Part shown: one piece after another, positions 1 to 7,997 of the stretch
How positions within the stretch are numbered: position 1 is the first letter of the stretch
Layout: each line of letters begins with the position of its first letter
Assembly (NCBI RefSeq): GCF_900111765.1
Contig: NZ_FOIB01000012.1
Location: 248,001-312,000, forward strand
From: Myxococcus fulvus
GTDB lineage: Bacteria; Myxococcota; Myxococcia; Myxococcales; Myxococcaceae
Length of the DNA stretch: 64,000 bases
Direction of reading: 5' to 3'
Position numbers and translations under genes: made by a program
Notes under the pieces: model-generated
What the model was told of the DNA's origin: nothing
Databases searched by the model: none
What the model saw: the letters and a program-made list of their open reading frames with translations, nothing else

Positions 1-617
1 CTGGCCCACAGCGCCGCCGTCAGTCGCGCGCTCAACAGGGTGATGCGGTCCTGCGTGTCGGAGCCGTCCTCGGCCTTCAGGGACAGGCCGGTGAGGCGCG
101 TGTCCACGCCCAGCCGCCGTCCCTCCATGGCCATGAACACGCCCATGCCGCTGCCGTCCTTGAGCCACTCCGCCTGCGCGCCCATGCGCACCAGCAGGGG
201 CACCGGCTCGTCGCGCCGGCGCGTGGTGCTCGCGCTGGAGCGCAGCGTGGACGTGCCCGTCGCCGCGGCGCCCACGCCCACGAGCGCGCCCGTCACCGGG
301 GCCCTCGCGCGCCTGCGTCGCCTCCAGGGCGCGTCATCGTCATGGGCGCGCGGGGGCTTCGTGTCGATGGCCGTCGCCGGGTGGGCCGAGGGCGCGTCGT
401 CGCGAGCCTGTCCCCCGGGGGAGGCGGGGTGCTCGCGGCGCGGCGCCTCGCGGCGGGGACGGGAGGGGGCGGGGGACGACGAGGAGGAGCGCTTGCCGAA
501 GCGGGCCTCGGCGAGGGCCGGCTCCAGCAGGACGGTGGCGGCGAGCACACAGCCCAGCACGGCCTTGGATGAGGGCAAGGTGCACTCCTCGGGGACGGGG
601 ACGACGGGGAGCGACAT
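1..617 (-). CDS. Secreted protein of unknown function, C-terminus cut by window edge
   Basis: The reading frame runs leftwards from an ATG at 615-617 off the window edge, so only the N-terminal ~205 residues are present. A hydrophobic stretch (VLGCVLAATVLLEPALAEA) ending in an Ala-x-Ala-like site is a likely signal peptide. It is followed by ARFGKRS, a Ser/Pro/Arg-rich low-complexity region, and a section with EGRRLGVDTRLTGLSL and EDGSDTQDRITLL. The same ARFGKRS junction and an equivalent GRRFGFDARVTGI / DDGSDETDGITLV section occur in the neighbouring gene at 1313-2188, so the two are paralogues with the same layout. The later repetitive beta-rich part suggests an exported or outer-membrane-associated protein. 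Function is not recognised. Confidence 0.7.
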   Translation of the reverse strand, partial: MSLPVVPVPEECTLPSSKAVLGCVLAATVLLEPALAEARFGKRSSSSSPAPSRPRREAPRREHPASPGGQARDDAPSAHPATAIDTKPPRAHDDDAPWRRRRRARAPVTGALVGVGAAATGTSTLRSSASTTRRRDEPVPLLVRMGAQAEWLKDGSGMGVFMAMEGRRLGVDTRLTGLSLKAEDGSDTQDRITLLSARLTAALWA

Positions 618-912
618 TCAAGGGCGCCCGGCCCTCGCCGGCCATGGCCCCCGAGGGTGGACGGCCGTTGGCCATCCGCTGCTGTACGGCCGTGGGCAGC
701 GCACACGGCGCCGAGTGCGCACGACGTGACAGCCGGACCACGCGAGGCTCGCGTACCCGACGCTCACACATGCGGAGCGCCCGCGCGCGGTGCATCTCCT
801 CCCGCGGGCACCGGGCGTATCCGCCTGCTCGCGTCGTGCGGATGCTCACGGTTCGACAGTGAGGCGCGGTGTGGCGGAACGACCCGTGTCAGCCCGGGAA
901 GGAGGCACTAGG

Positions 913-1323
913 GTGGCAATCGTGACCCATGTGGTGATGCAGCCGACCGTGCTCCTGGTGGAGGACGACCCGGACCTCCGGGGCGTGATGGCGGAGGCGC
1001 TCCAGGCCGAAGGCTATGACGTGAACATGGCCATCAACGCCCGCGAGGCCGTGCGGGTGCTGGCGGCCACGGAGGTGCCGTGTCTGGTGTTGGTGGACCT
1101 GGAGGCGCCGTGTGTCCAGGGGCCATCGCTCCTGGAGACGTTGAGGCAGGACGCGCGCTTCACGGGCTCGCGGGTGGTGGGGATGCGCGCGGAGTCCGGC
1201 CCGTGTCCCCAGGGGGCGGTGGCGCTGTTGCGCAAGCCGGTGCGGCTCAAGGACCTGATGGCCGTGGTCCAGGCGCACTGCCCGGACCCGCGGCCGGAGA
1301 CCGCTCAGCGCGTCAGTAGGTGA
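913..1323 (+). CDS. Single-domain response regulator (REC)
   Basis: This 136-residue protein is a stand-alone CheY-like receiver domain. It has the acidic pair in LLVEDDPDLR, a phospho-acceptor Asp in LVLVDLEAP at the end of beta-3, and the conserved Lys in LRKPVR. The usual Thr/Ser position after beta-4 reads VVGMRAES and is atypical. GTG at 913 is chosen because GGAGG (about 900-904) lies the right distance upstream; GTG 922 and ATG 937 are alternatives. No output domain is present, so it probably acts by protein-protein contact in a phosphorelay. Its 3' end overlaps the convergent gene at 1313 by 11 bases. The cognate kinase is not evident nearby. Confidence 0.8.
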   Translation: MAIVTHVVMQPTVLLVEDDPDLRGVMAEALQAEGYDVNMAINAREAVRVLAATEVPCLVLVDLEAPCVQGPSLLETLRQDARFTGSRVVGMRAESGPCPQGAVALLRKPVRLKDLMAVVQAHCPDPRPETAQRVSR

Positions 1324-2188
1324 GGCCCAGGCCGAAGAAGGGGCCGTGGAAGCCGTCGCGGTGCACCACGCCGTCCACCTGGCCCGCGTCGTCGAGCACC
1401 ATCCCCCGGTAGCCGCCGCGCAGCACGAGCGCGCCCAGGTGCAGCGCCAGCGCGGCGCTCGCGTCCACCTGCCGGTAGGGGAAGGGCGTCATCTGGGCGC
1501 GGGCCTCGAAGTCCAGCGGGCCGGCGAGGCACGCCTCCAGGGACAGGCCCAGGCTGGGGCCCACGAAGGTGATGTCCGGCGCGTTGGCGGTGCTCACGCC
1601 CGCCTCCAGGCGCAGCCGCGCGCGCTCCAGGGAGACGAGCGCCCACGTCAGGTGCGCCTCCACCAGGGTGATGCCGTCCGTCTCGTCGGAGCCGTCGTCG
1701 GCGGCCACGGCGATGCCGGTGACGCGCGCGTCGAAGCCGAAGCGCCGGCCCTCCAGGCCGATGAAGAAGTCCCCCGCGCCGCCGCTGTTGACGGGGCCGC
1801 CCTGCAGGCCCAGGCGGAAGGAGAGGGGCGCGGCGTGGCGCTCCTGGCGCAGCTCCCCGCGCTGCCGGGGCTCGTCCACGACGGTCAGCCGGTGGTTGCC
1901 GCTCGAGAGCACGAAGGCGAGGAAGCCCAGGCCCTCCACCACGTCACCCGCGCCCGAGGAGACGTGGCGGCGGTTGTTGCTCCGGCGGCGACGGGGCCGG
2001 TCGTCGTCGTCGTCATCCCGCGAGCCCACCGGCGAGGCCTCGTGGGTGTCGTCGTTCTTGTCGTCGTCCTTCTTCGAGTCGCTCTGCGAGGGCCGCGAGC
2101 GCTTGCCGAAGCGCGCCTCCGCCGACGTCGTGCCCAGGAGCAGGCCCAGCGCGAGGAAGGCACTCAAGGCGGAACGAAGAGAGAACAC
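1313..2188 (-). CDS. Secreted protein with acidic/basic linker, paralogue of the gene at 1-617
   Basis: The protein is about 291 residues. GTG at 2188 is preferred over an in-frame GTG at 2227 because AGGAG lies 8 bases upstream and the signal peptide (SLRSALSAFLALGLLLGTT then SAEA) then starts at once. Next come ARFGKRS, a low-complexity stretch of Lys/Asp and then Arg (DDDDDRPRRRR), and a C-terminal half of alternating hydrophobic strands ending in FFGLGLTY. The terminal aromatic residue and strand pattern fit a small outer-membrane beta-barrel, but no named family is recognised. It is a paralogue of the truncated gene at the left edge and is separated from it by the response regulator. Confidence 0.7.
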   Translation of the reverse strand: MFSLRSALSAFLALGLLLGTTSAEARFGKRSRPSQSDSKKDDDKNDDTHEASPVGSRDDDDDDRPRRRRSNNRRHVSSGAGDVVEGLGFLAFVLSSGNHRLTVVDEPRQRGELRQERHAAPLSFRLGLQGGPVNSGGAGDFFIGLEGRRFGFDARVTGIAVAADDGSDETDGITLVEAHLTWALVSLERARLRLEAGVSTANAPDITFVGPSLGLSLEACLAGPLDFEARAQMTPFPYRQVDASAALALHLGALVLRGGYRGMVLDDAGQVDGVVHRDGFHGPFFGLGLTY

Positions 2189-2344
2189 GGCGGGGCTCCT
2201 GGGGCGGTGGCCGTCGGGCGGCAACACGGGTCAGGACGACCGTCCGCCTGCTTTATTCATACACCCGGGGTGTACGGGCCGTCGCCCACCCCCCAGCGCG
2301 GGCCCGGGAGGTGGGTGACGACCCTCCCGGCCCCTTCGGCGCGG

Positions 2345-3838
2345 CTACTTCTTGCCGCAGAGCTTGGGGTTCTTCACGCAGGCGACCGCCAGGCACTGGG
2401 AGGCGGAGCGCTGCTCGCAGCCCTTCTTGCAGCGGGGCGGGGAGTAGCTGAAGTCGCACAGCGCCGGGTCGCACGTGACGCGGTCGCTGGGAGGCAGGGC
2501 GTCACAGGGGCTGTTGAGGACGGTGGTGATGGACTCGAGGTGGTAGGCGCCCTCCGTGTCGGCGCAGACCTCGAAGTCGCCGTCGGCGGTGACGACGGGG
2601 CCGTCGTTCACGTCGCAGGCCGCCTTGCTGGTGATGGCGTCGGGCTCGCAGGGGCCCACGGTGCGCGCCAGGCAGCCGTACGCGTTGCGCCCGCCCACCA
2701 CGGCGTTGGCGCAGACGCGCGAGGCCAGGTGCACGTCGCCCGCCACCCAGTCCCGCGAGTAGCAGGCGTGGGCGTTCTGGTACGGGTAGCCGTCGAAGTC
2801 GGGCTTGGACAGGAAGGGCGCGTAGGTGTCCATGTTGATGTGCACCTCCACGTTGAGTCCCTTGGGGTCCAGGATGTTTCCGAAGAAGGCGCCCTCGCGG
2901 AAGGTGAACGCGCCGAAGGACTCGGTGGGGTAGCGGCCGTGGGTGACGGCGGGGCGCACCCAGGAGCCGGGCGGCGAGGAGCGGTCATACGGCGCGGACA
3001 TGACGCTGTACCTGCCGCCGCGGGGGCAGGTGAAGGTGGCGCTGGGCGGGGCGGTGCCGCAGTCGTTGCCCTCTCCGAGCGCCAGGGAGTTGGCCGCCTC
3101 GCAGCCGCGGGGCTGGGCGCACACGCGCAGCACGCGGTCGCCATCGCCGGAGCCCAGCGTCGTCGTGCACGACGTGTCCAGCCGGGGCGCGCCCGCGGCG
3201 ATGGTGACCTGCTCGCCCGGCGTGCAGCTGCCCACGCCCTCACCCACCCAGCCACACTCCTCCCACGCGCCGCGGCCCCCCTGCGCACAGGGCAGGAACA
3301 TGGGGTGCCACTGCTGGGTGACGCCGGTGGGGTTGAAGAGCCGGGAGTCCTTCGGGTGCTCGCCGCGCATCGAAATCTCCACCGTGTGACCGTAGGCGTT
3401 GTTGCGCGACAGCAAGCACGCGCTCACGTAGCCCAGGCACTGGGCGCTCGGCGCGCGCACGCCCCACTCCGGGCACAGGCCCACGCCGCCCGAGAAGGAG
3501 TAGACCTCCTTCTTGCGGTCCATCCACTCCACCTTGGCGCTGGCGGGCAGGGCGCACTCCACCAGGTAGTGCATGACGTTGCGCGCGGCCGGGTCCTCCA
3601 GCTGGTGGCGCAGGCGCGCGTCCGCCTCGAAGGCGTACGTGGTCAGCGGCTGCGAGGTGAGGGCCTCCAGCGAGCGGTAGTTGGTGGTGAGGGCGTTGAA
3701 GGCCAGGTCCGCGGTGGACAGCGAGTTGAGGATGCGGATGCCCGGCTCGGCGCTGGCGCGCGAGAGCGGCAGGAGCGCGGTGAGACACAGCGCGGTCAAC
3801 AGGAGCCTGGAGGGAGCTCGGAGCTTGATGGACGACAT
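2345..3838 (-). CDS. Secreted cysteine-rich protein of unknown function
   Basis: The protein is about 497 residues. The start at ATG 3838 puts a signal peptide at once at the N-terminus (LLLTALCLTALLPLSRASA). The mature part is rich in cysteines spaced like disulphide pairs, with a very Cys-dense tail (CDPALCDFSY, CKKGCEQ, CLAVACVKNPKLCG) resembling eukaryote-like Cys-repeat segments seen in many myxobacterial secreted proteins. No catalytic motif was recognised. It is single, with about 155 bases to the next gene downstream. It is probably extracellular or surface-located; a structural or adhesive role is only a guess. Confidence 0.7.
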   Translation of the reverse strand: MSSIKLRAPSRLLLTALCLTALLPLSRASAEPGIRILNSLSTADLAFNALTTNYRSLEALTSQPLTTYAFEADARLRHQLEDPAARNVMHYLVECALPASAKVEWMDRKKEVYSFSGGVGLCPEWGVRAPSAQCLGYVSACLLSRNNAYGHTVEISMRGEHPKDSRLFNPTGVTQQWHPMFLPCAQGGRGAWEECGWVGEGVGSCTPGEQVTIAAGAPRLDTSCTTTLGSGDGDRVLRVCAQPRGCEAANSLALGEGNDCGTAPPSATFTCPRGGRYSVMSAPYDRSSPPGSWVRPAVTHGRYPTESFGAFTFREGAFFGNILDPKGLNVEVHINMDTYAPFLSKPDFDGYPYQNAHACYSRDWVAGDVHLASRVCANAVVGGRNAYGCLARTVGPCEPDAITSKAACDVNDGPVVTADGDFEVCADTEGAYHLESITTVLNSPCDALPPSDRVTCDPALCDFSYSPPRCKKGCEQRSASQCLAVACVKNPKLCGKK

Positions 3839-4012
3839 GTGGTGAGGACCTCGCGCGGAAGATGACGCGAAGCCCCAGGTAGCACGTGGCGGGCCGTGCA
3901 CCGCGTCACAGTGCTTCCAGGGGGTTACGCGCGTGGAGGCGACAAGGGCTGTTGCCTCCAGGTCCACACGGGCCGGCGGGTGTGGACCTGGGGTCCACGC
4001 GCCAGGGGACTT

Positions 4013-4387
4013 TCAGCGGCGGTGGGCCTTCTTGCCCTTGGTGGTCCGGCGGGGCTCGGCGCGGCCCTGGGCGGGGGGAGGTTCGGCGGGGGGCGCGGCG
4101 CAGGCGGCGGCCGCGCTGAGGGCCTCCTCGCGGGCCGTCTGGTGTTGCTGCTCCAGCACGCGCAGCCGCCGGGCCATGGCTTCGCGCAGGGCCTGGAGCT
4201 CCGCCACGCGGGCCTCGGACTCGGCCGCCTCTCGCTCCAACTGGACGCGGCGCTCATGCAGCGCCGACACGGAGCGCGAGCCCGCCCAGGCGCCCGTCGC
4301 GCCCAGCACGCACGCCGTTGCCAGCAGGCCCCAGGGCAACCACGCCCGGCGCCACCGCGCCGCCTCGTTTCGCCGTGTCGCTTCCAT
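4013..4387 (-). CDS. Small membrane-anchored coiled-coil protein
   Basis: The protein is 124 residues. After a short basic N-terminus there is one membrane segment (WLPWGLLATACVLGATGAWA, about residues 17-36). A heptad-like helix rich in Glu, Arg, Leu and Ala follows (about 40-90: LEREAAESEARVAELQALRE), then a Pro/Ala-rich linker and a basic tail KGKKAHRR. This topology (N-in anchor, periplasmic or cytoplasmic coiled coil) is common to small scaffold proteins, but no family is recognised. It lies alone between two unrelated genes, convergent with none. Confidence 0.55.
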   Translation of the reverse strand: MEATRRNEAARWRRAWLPWGLLATACVLGATGAWAGSRSVSALHERRVQLEREAAESEARVAELQALREAMARRLRVLEQQHQTAREEALSAAAACAAPPAEPPPAQGRAEPRRTTKGKKAHRR

Positions 4388-4562
4388 GCCCCCCGAAGGC
4401 TAGCGAGTCCCCCGCTGTAGGCCTCAAGGTGGCGGCCCTGCCACCGATTTACAGGGGGACCTCAAGTTTACAGGGCGGAAACCGGAGTCACGGGCTTGAT
4501 TCGCGGGCCGTGGCGGGGCGTCATCCGGCCCCTTTCCTCCAACTTCGGGAGTCGGTGGGCTG

Positions 4563-5411
4563 ATGGCGATTGCTTGCGTGGTGCTGGACTTCGACGGGAC
4601 CTTCACGGACGTGGCGACGGAGAGCGCGCCCTTCCTGACACACTTTCGTGACGGGCTGGCCCACGCGTTGGGGCAGGGCGTGGAGCAGGCGTGGGAGGAA
4701 GAAGTCGCGGCGCTGCGCGCGGGTGCGGACATCCTCGGTTGGAACCTGGGCGGCAAGGTGGTGGCGCCCGCCACGGCGGACCCGTACCTGACGGCGACGA
4801 CGGCCGCGCACCGCATCTTCCAGCGGCTGTCGGTGGGCACGGACGAGGCCACGCGCTCGGAGGCGGTGCAGAAGCTGTATCGCGACTCGTACGTGCACTC
4901 GGCCACGGCCTTCAAGCCCGAGGCGAAGGAGGTGCTGGAGGCGCTGCTCGCCACGGGGCTGCCCGTCACGGTGGTGACGAACGCGCACACGGAGCTGGTG
5001 GTGAAGAAGCTCGACACCCTGGCCCCCAAGGGCCGCGAGCGGCTCCAGGTGTCCGGCGACGCGCGCAAGTTCATGTTGGACGCGCCGGACGTGGCGGACG
5101 CGCGCTTCGACGCGCTGCCGGAGACGCAGACGCTGGACGGGGTGCTGCGCCGGCCGGTGTACCTGCGCCGGGGTCGCTACTTCGAGGCGCTCAAGCGCAT
5201 CTGGGACACCACCGGCACGAGGCCGGACCAGACGCTGGTGGTGGGCGACATCTACGAGCTGGACCTGGCGCTGCCGGCCGCCCTGGGCGCGCACGTGCAA
5301 CTGGTCGCGCGCGACAACGTGCTGCCGTACGAGCTGAAGGCCATCGAGCAGCTCGGCGCCCGCGGCGGCGTGGACAAGAGCCTGCACGCGCTGCTGCCCC
5401 GGCTGCGCTGA
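4563..5411 (+). CDS. HAD-superfamily hydrolase
   Basis: This 282-residue cytoplasmic hydrolase shows all four HAD motifs. Motif I is DFDGTFTD (nucleophile Asp9 and acid/base Asp11), motif II is the Thr/Asn of VTVVTNA (about 135-141), the motif III basic residue is near Lys211, and motif IV is GDIYELDL (about 228-235). A helical cap of about 100 residues sits between motifs I and II (a C1-type cap). This predicts Mg2+-dependent phosphate-ester hydrolysis through a phospho-aspartate; the substrate cannot be read from sequence. The ATG follows an upstream intergenic region, and a lipoprotein gene lies 95 bases downstream on the same strand. Confidence 0.85.
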   Translation: MAIACVVLDFDGTFTDVATESAPFLTHFRDGLAHALGQGVEQAWEEEVAALRAGADILGWNLGGKVVAPATADPYLTATTAAHRIFQRLSVGTDEATRSEAVQKLYRDSYVHSATAFKPEAKEVLEALLATGLPVTVVTNAHTELVVKKLDTLAPKGRERLQVSGDARKFMLDAPDVADARFDALPETQTLDGVLRRPVYLRRGRYFEALKRIWDTTGTRPDQTLVVGDIYELDLALPAALGAHVQLVARDNVLPYELKAIEQLGARGGVDKSLHALLPRLR

Positions 5412-5506
5412 AGCGCGCGCGATATGGTGGGCCCGGAGGCCGCGTTGAGTCAGGAGGCGGGGCCTCGAGTGCCCCGCGTCCTCGCGCTTCGCCAACAGGG
5501 GTGTCC

Positions 5507-6037
5507 ATGGGCCCGCGTCGTCCGCTGTCGATGTGCCTCTTCGCCGTGGTGCTCGGGTGCGCGTGCGCGACCTCGCCGCAGACGGTGGTGAGCCGGCCGC
5601 AGGCCTCCGTCACGCGTCCCGCGAAGGCGCCCGGCTGCGCGTTCGAGGTCTTCGAGCAGGGCGCGCCGCCCAGGCCCCACGCCGAGGTCGGCACGCTGGC
5701 GATGACGACCAACGAGTACCTGGGCGAGGAGGGTCGCAAGGAGCTCCTCCAGGAGACTGTGTGTCTGATGGGCGCGGACGCGGTGGTGCTGCCCCACCCC
5801 GTCGAGCGGAAGCTGGCGGGCGGTCAGCGCGTGCGCGAGTTCGAGGCGCGCTTCATCGCCTGGACGGACGTGCCCGCGCCCGAGGCAGAGGACAGGGACC
5901 CGCCGCCGCTCGATGACCGCCCCGTCCGGAGCGCCGAGGACGGCTACCTCATCATCCCCGTGGACCCCGAGTGGACGGGCGAATCCATCGGCACCGCGGT
6001 GCGCGAGGTGCCGGCGCGCGACGACAAGGCGAAGTAG
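5507..6037 (+). CDS. Lipoprotein of unknown function
   Basis: The protein is 176 residues with a signal sequence (MCLFAVVLGCACATS) whose Cys in LGCACA fits a lipobox, so it is predicted to be anchored to the inner or outer membrane. A compact domain follows (CAFEVFEQGAPPRPHAEVG ... GADAVVLPHPV). Its layout resembles small RcsF/DUF4156-like lipoprotein folds, where a conserved Cys and a GADAVV segment recur, but this is only a visual resemblance. ATG 5507 is chosen because the hydrophobic segment starts within ten codons. The last ~50 bases of the gene are found again, slightly diverged, just downstream (6078-6129). Confidence 0.65.
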   Translation: MGPRRPLSMCLFAVVLGCACATSPQTVVSRPQASVTRPAKAPGCAFEVFEQGAPPRPHAEVGTLAMTTNEYLGEEGRKELLQETVCLMGADAVVLPHPVERKLAGGQRVREFEARFIAWTDVPAPEAEDRDPPPLDDRPVRSAEDGYLIIPVDPEWTGESIGTAVREVPARDDKAK

Positions 6038-6129
6038 CAGTTCACCGCAAAGCCGCGCGAGGCACCCCGCTGTCCGCTCCGTCGGCATCGCGGTGCGCGA
6101 GGTGCCGGCGCGCGAAGGCAAGGCGAAGT
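5984..6129. repeat. Direct repeat: 3' end of the lipoprotein gene duplicated downstream
   Basis: The gene tail at 5984-6034 (core GTGCGCGAGGTGCCGGCGCG) recurs at 6078-6129 with four or five differences, separated by 43 bases that include the stop codon. The second copy is non-coding in this frame context, so it looks like the relic of a small tandem duplication or of a lost second gene copy. Confidence 0.75.
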
Positions 6130-6186
6130 CGCGGACCCAATGCCCCGCGGCCCTCCACGCCGCCCGTGCCGCGCCCGGAAACACGA

Positions 6187-6219
6187 AGCCCCGCCTCCCG
6201 GTGAAGGGAGCGCGGGGCT
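6187..6219 (-). terminator. Probable terminator of atpA
   Basis: A strong hairpin lies 31 bases past the atpA stop. The arms AGCCCCGC-CTCCC (6187-6199) and GGGAG-C-GCGGGGCT (6206-6219) pair over 13 bp with one bulged base and a 6-base loop. On the minus strand it is followed by a modestly T-rich stretch (TTCGTGTTT). It may also stop transcription arriving from the convergent lipoprotein gene. Confidence 0.6.
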
Positions 6220-6249
6220 CGGTGCGTCGGGCCTTGGCGGCCGGAACTC

Positions 6250-7797
6250 TTAGACCTTCGCGCCCGGGGTGGGCTGGAAGACGTCGTTGAACTCGGTGAT
6301 GGCCTTGTTCAGCGCCGCCTTGATGTCGTTGGTCAGCTCGCGCTTGGAGGCGATGTCCTTCGCGACGTTCGGGTGCTTGCCGTCCGCGAACTCCAGGAAC
6401 TCACGCATCCAGCGCACCACGTCGGAGACGGGGACGTCGCGCACCCAGCCGCGCTTCTTGGCGTCGTCGCGGTTGGTGGCGGCGTAGATCTGCATGACCT
6501 GACGCTCGACGGAGAGCGGCTCGTACTGGCCCTGCTTGAGCAGCTCCACCATGCGGGCGCCACGGGCCAGGGTCTCCTGGGTGGCCTTGTCGAGGTCCGA
6601 GCCGAACTGGGCGAAGGCCGCGAGCTCGCGGTACTGCGCGAGGTCCAGCTTCATGGTGCCGGCGACCTGCTTCATCGCCTTGATCTGCGCGGCGGAACCG
6701 ACGCGGGACACCGACAGACCGACGTTGATGGCCGGGCGGACGCCGGAGAAGAACAGGTCCGTCTCGAGGAAGATCTGCCCGTCGGTGATGGAGATGACGT
6801 TCGTCGGGATGTAGGCGGACACGTCGCCGGCCTGCGTCTCGATGATGGGCAGCGCGGTGAGCGAGCCCGCGCCCTCCTCGTCCGACAGCTTCGCGGCGCG
6901 CTCCAGCAGGCGGCTGTGCACGTAGAACACGTCGCCCGGGTACGCCTCACGGCCCGGCGGGCGGCGCAGGAGCAGCGACAGCTGGCGGTACGCCACGGCC
7001 TGCTTGGACAGGTCGTCGTAGATGATGAGGGCGTGCATCTTGTTGTCGCGGAAGTACTCGCCCATGGCCACGCCGGCGTACGGCGCGAAGAACTGCATCG
7101 GGGCCGGGTCGGAGGCGTTCGCCGCCACCACCGTGGTGAACTCCATGGCGCCGAAGCGGTTGAGCTTCTCCACGACCTGCGCGACCGTCGACTGCTTCTG
7201 ACCGATGGCCACGTAGATGCAGTAAACGTTCAGGCCCTTCTGGTTGATGATGGTGTCGATGGCGACGGCCGTCTTGCCCGTCTGGCGGTCACCGATGATG
7301 AGCTCGCGCTGACCACGACCCACCGGCACCAGCGCGTCCAGCGCCTTGATGCCCGTCTGCAGGGGCTCGTGCACGCTCTTGCGCTTCACGATGCCGGGCG
7401 CCTTCACCTCCAGGCGGCGCGTCTCGGTCCCCTGGATGGGGCCCTTGCCGTCCAGGGGCTGGCCGAGCGGGTCCACCACGCGGCCGAGCAGGCCCTTGCC
7501 CACGGGCACGGAGGCGATCTGCTGGGTGCGCTTGACGGTGTCGCCCTCGCGGATGCTCTGGAAGTCGCCCATGATGGCGACGCCGACGTTGTCCTCCTCG
7601 AGGTTGAGGACCAGGCCCTTCACGCCGTTGGTGAACTCCACCAGCTCACCGGCCAGCACGCCCTCCAGGCCGTAGATGCGCGCGATACCGTCGCCGACGG
7701 ACAGCACGGTGCCCGTCTCCGCGACGGTGACCTTCTTGCCGTAGTCCTTGATCTGCTCCCGGATGATTCTGCTGATCTCGTCGGCGCGGATTTCCAT
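6250..7797 (-). CDS. atpA: F1Fo ATP synthase subunit alpha
   Basis: The 515-residue protein has the normal length for the family. It is the non-catalytic nucleotide-binding subunit of the F1 head, working with beta, gamma, delta and epsilon to couple proton flow to ATP synthesis on the inner membrane. The N-terminus [12 protein letters not shown] matches the family start. The Walker A is GDRQTGKT (169-176), preceded by [10 protein letters not shown], and downstream blocks such as [14 protein letters not shown] and [12 protein letters not shown] are characteristic. The start at 7797 is preferred over an upstream in-frame ATG at 7851 by homology. Unusually, the gene is separated from atpH by a histidine kinase gene, and atpG and atpD do not follow; the next gene downstream is convergent. 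Confidence 0.97.
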   Translation of the reverse strand: MEIRADEISRIIREQIKDYGKKVTVAETGTVLSVGDGIARIYGLEGVLAGELVEFTNGVKGLVLNLEEDNVGVAIMGDFQSIREGDTVKRTQQIASVPVGKGLLGRVVDPLGQPLDGKGPIQGTETRRLEVKAPGIVKRKSVHEPLQTGIKALDALVPVGRGQRELIIGDRQTGKTAVAIDTIINQKGLNVYCIYVAIGQKQSTVAQVVEKLNRFGAMEFTTVVAANASDPAPMQFFAPYAGVAMGEYFRDNKMHALIIYDDLSKQAVAYRQLSLLLRRPPGREAYPGDVFYVHSRLLERAAKLSDEEGAGSLTALPIIETQAGDVSAYIPTNVISITDGQIFLETDLFFSGVRPAINVGLSVSRVGSAAQIKAMKQVAGTMKLDLAQYRELAAFAQFGSDLDKATQETLARGARMVELLKQGQYEPLSVERQVMQIYAATNRDDAKKRGWVRDVPVSDVVRWMREFLEFADGKHPNVAKDIASKRELTNDIKAALNKAITEFNDVFQPTPGAKV

Positions 7798-7967
7798 GGG
7801 CGTTTTGCGTCCTCGAACAGGGGGCGGGCCGGGTCGGTTCGGGTCCGCCAAAGCTTAAGAAGTCGGGGCCCCTTACCACGCACCCCCGGCCCCTGCAATG
7901 CGCACGACATTCGGGGCTCTCGGGGCATTATCAACCCCTTAAGTCCCGGCGCTCCCACACCGGCCGA

Positions 7968-7989
7968 GCGAGGGCGCAAAGGCCCTCGC
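7968..7989 (-). terminator. Hairpin after the histidine-kinase gene, possible terminator
   Basis: A perfect 8-bp stem, GCGAGGGC with GCCCTCGC around the loop GCAAAG, lies 8 bases past the stop of the kinase gene at 7998 and about 170 bases before atpA. There is no T tract on the minus strand, so it could be a terminator, attenuator or mRNA-stabilising hairpin. If it terminates, atpA must have its own promoter in 7798-7967; a GATAAT hexamer (minus strand, 7927-7932) is a weak -10 candidate. Confidence 0.4.
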
Positions 7990-7997
7990 GGCGCCCT

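Noticed and set aside
1346-3865. 839-codon plus-strand open frame
   Set aside because: Antisense shadow of the genes at 1313-2188 and 2345-3838; its composition (Val, Ala, Arg, His-rich, no motifs) is typical of GC-rich opposite-strand frames.
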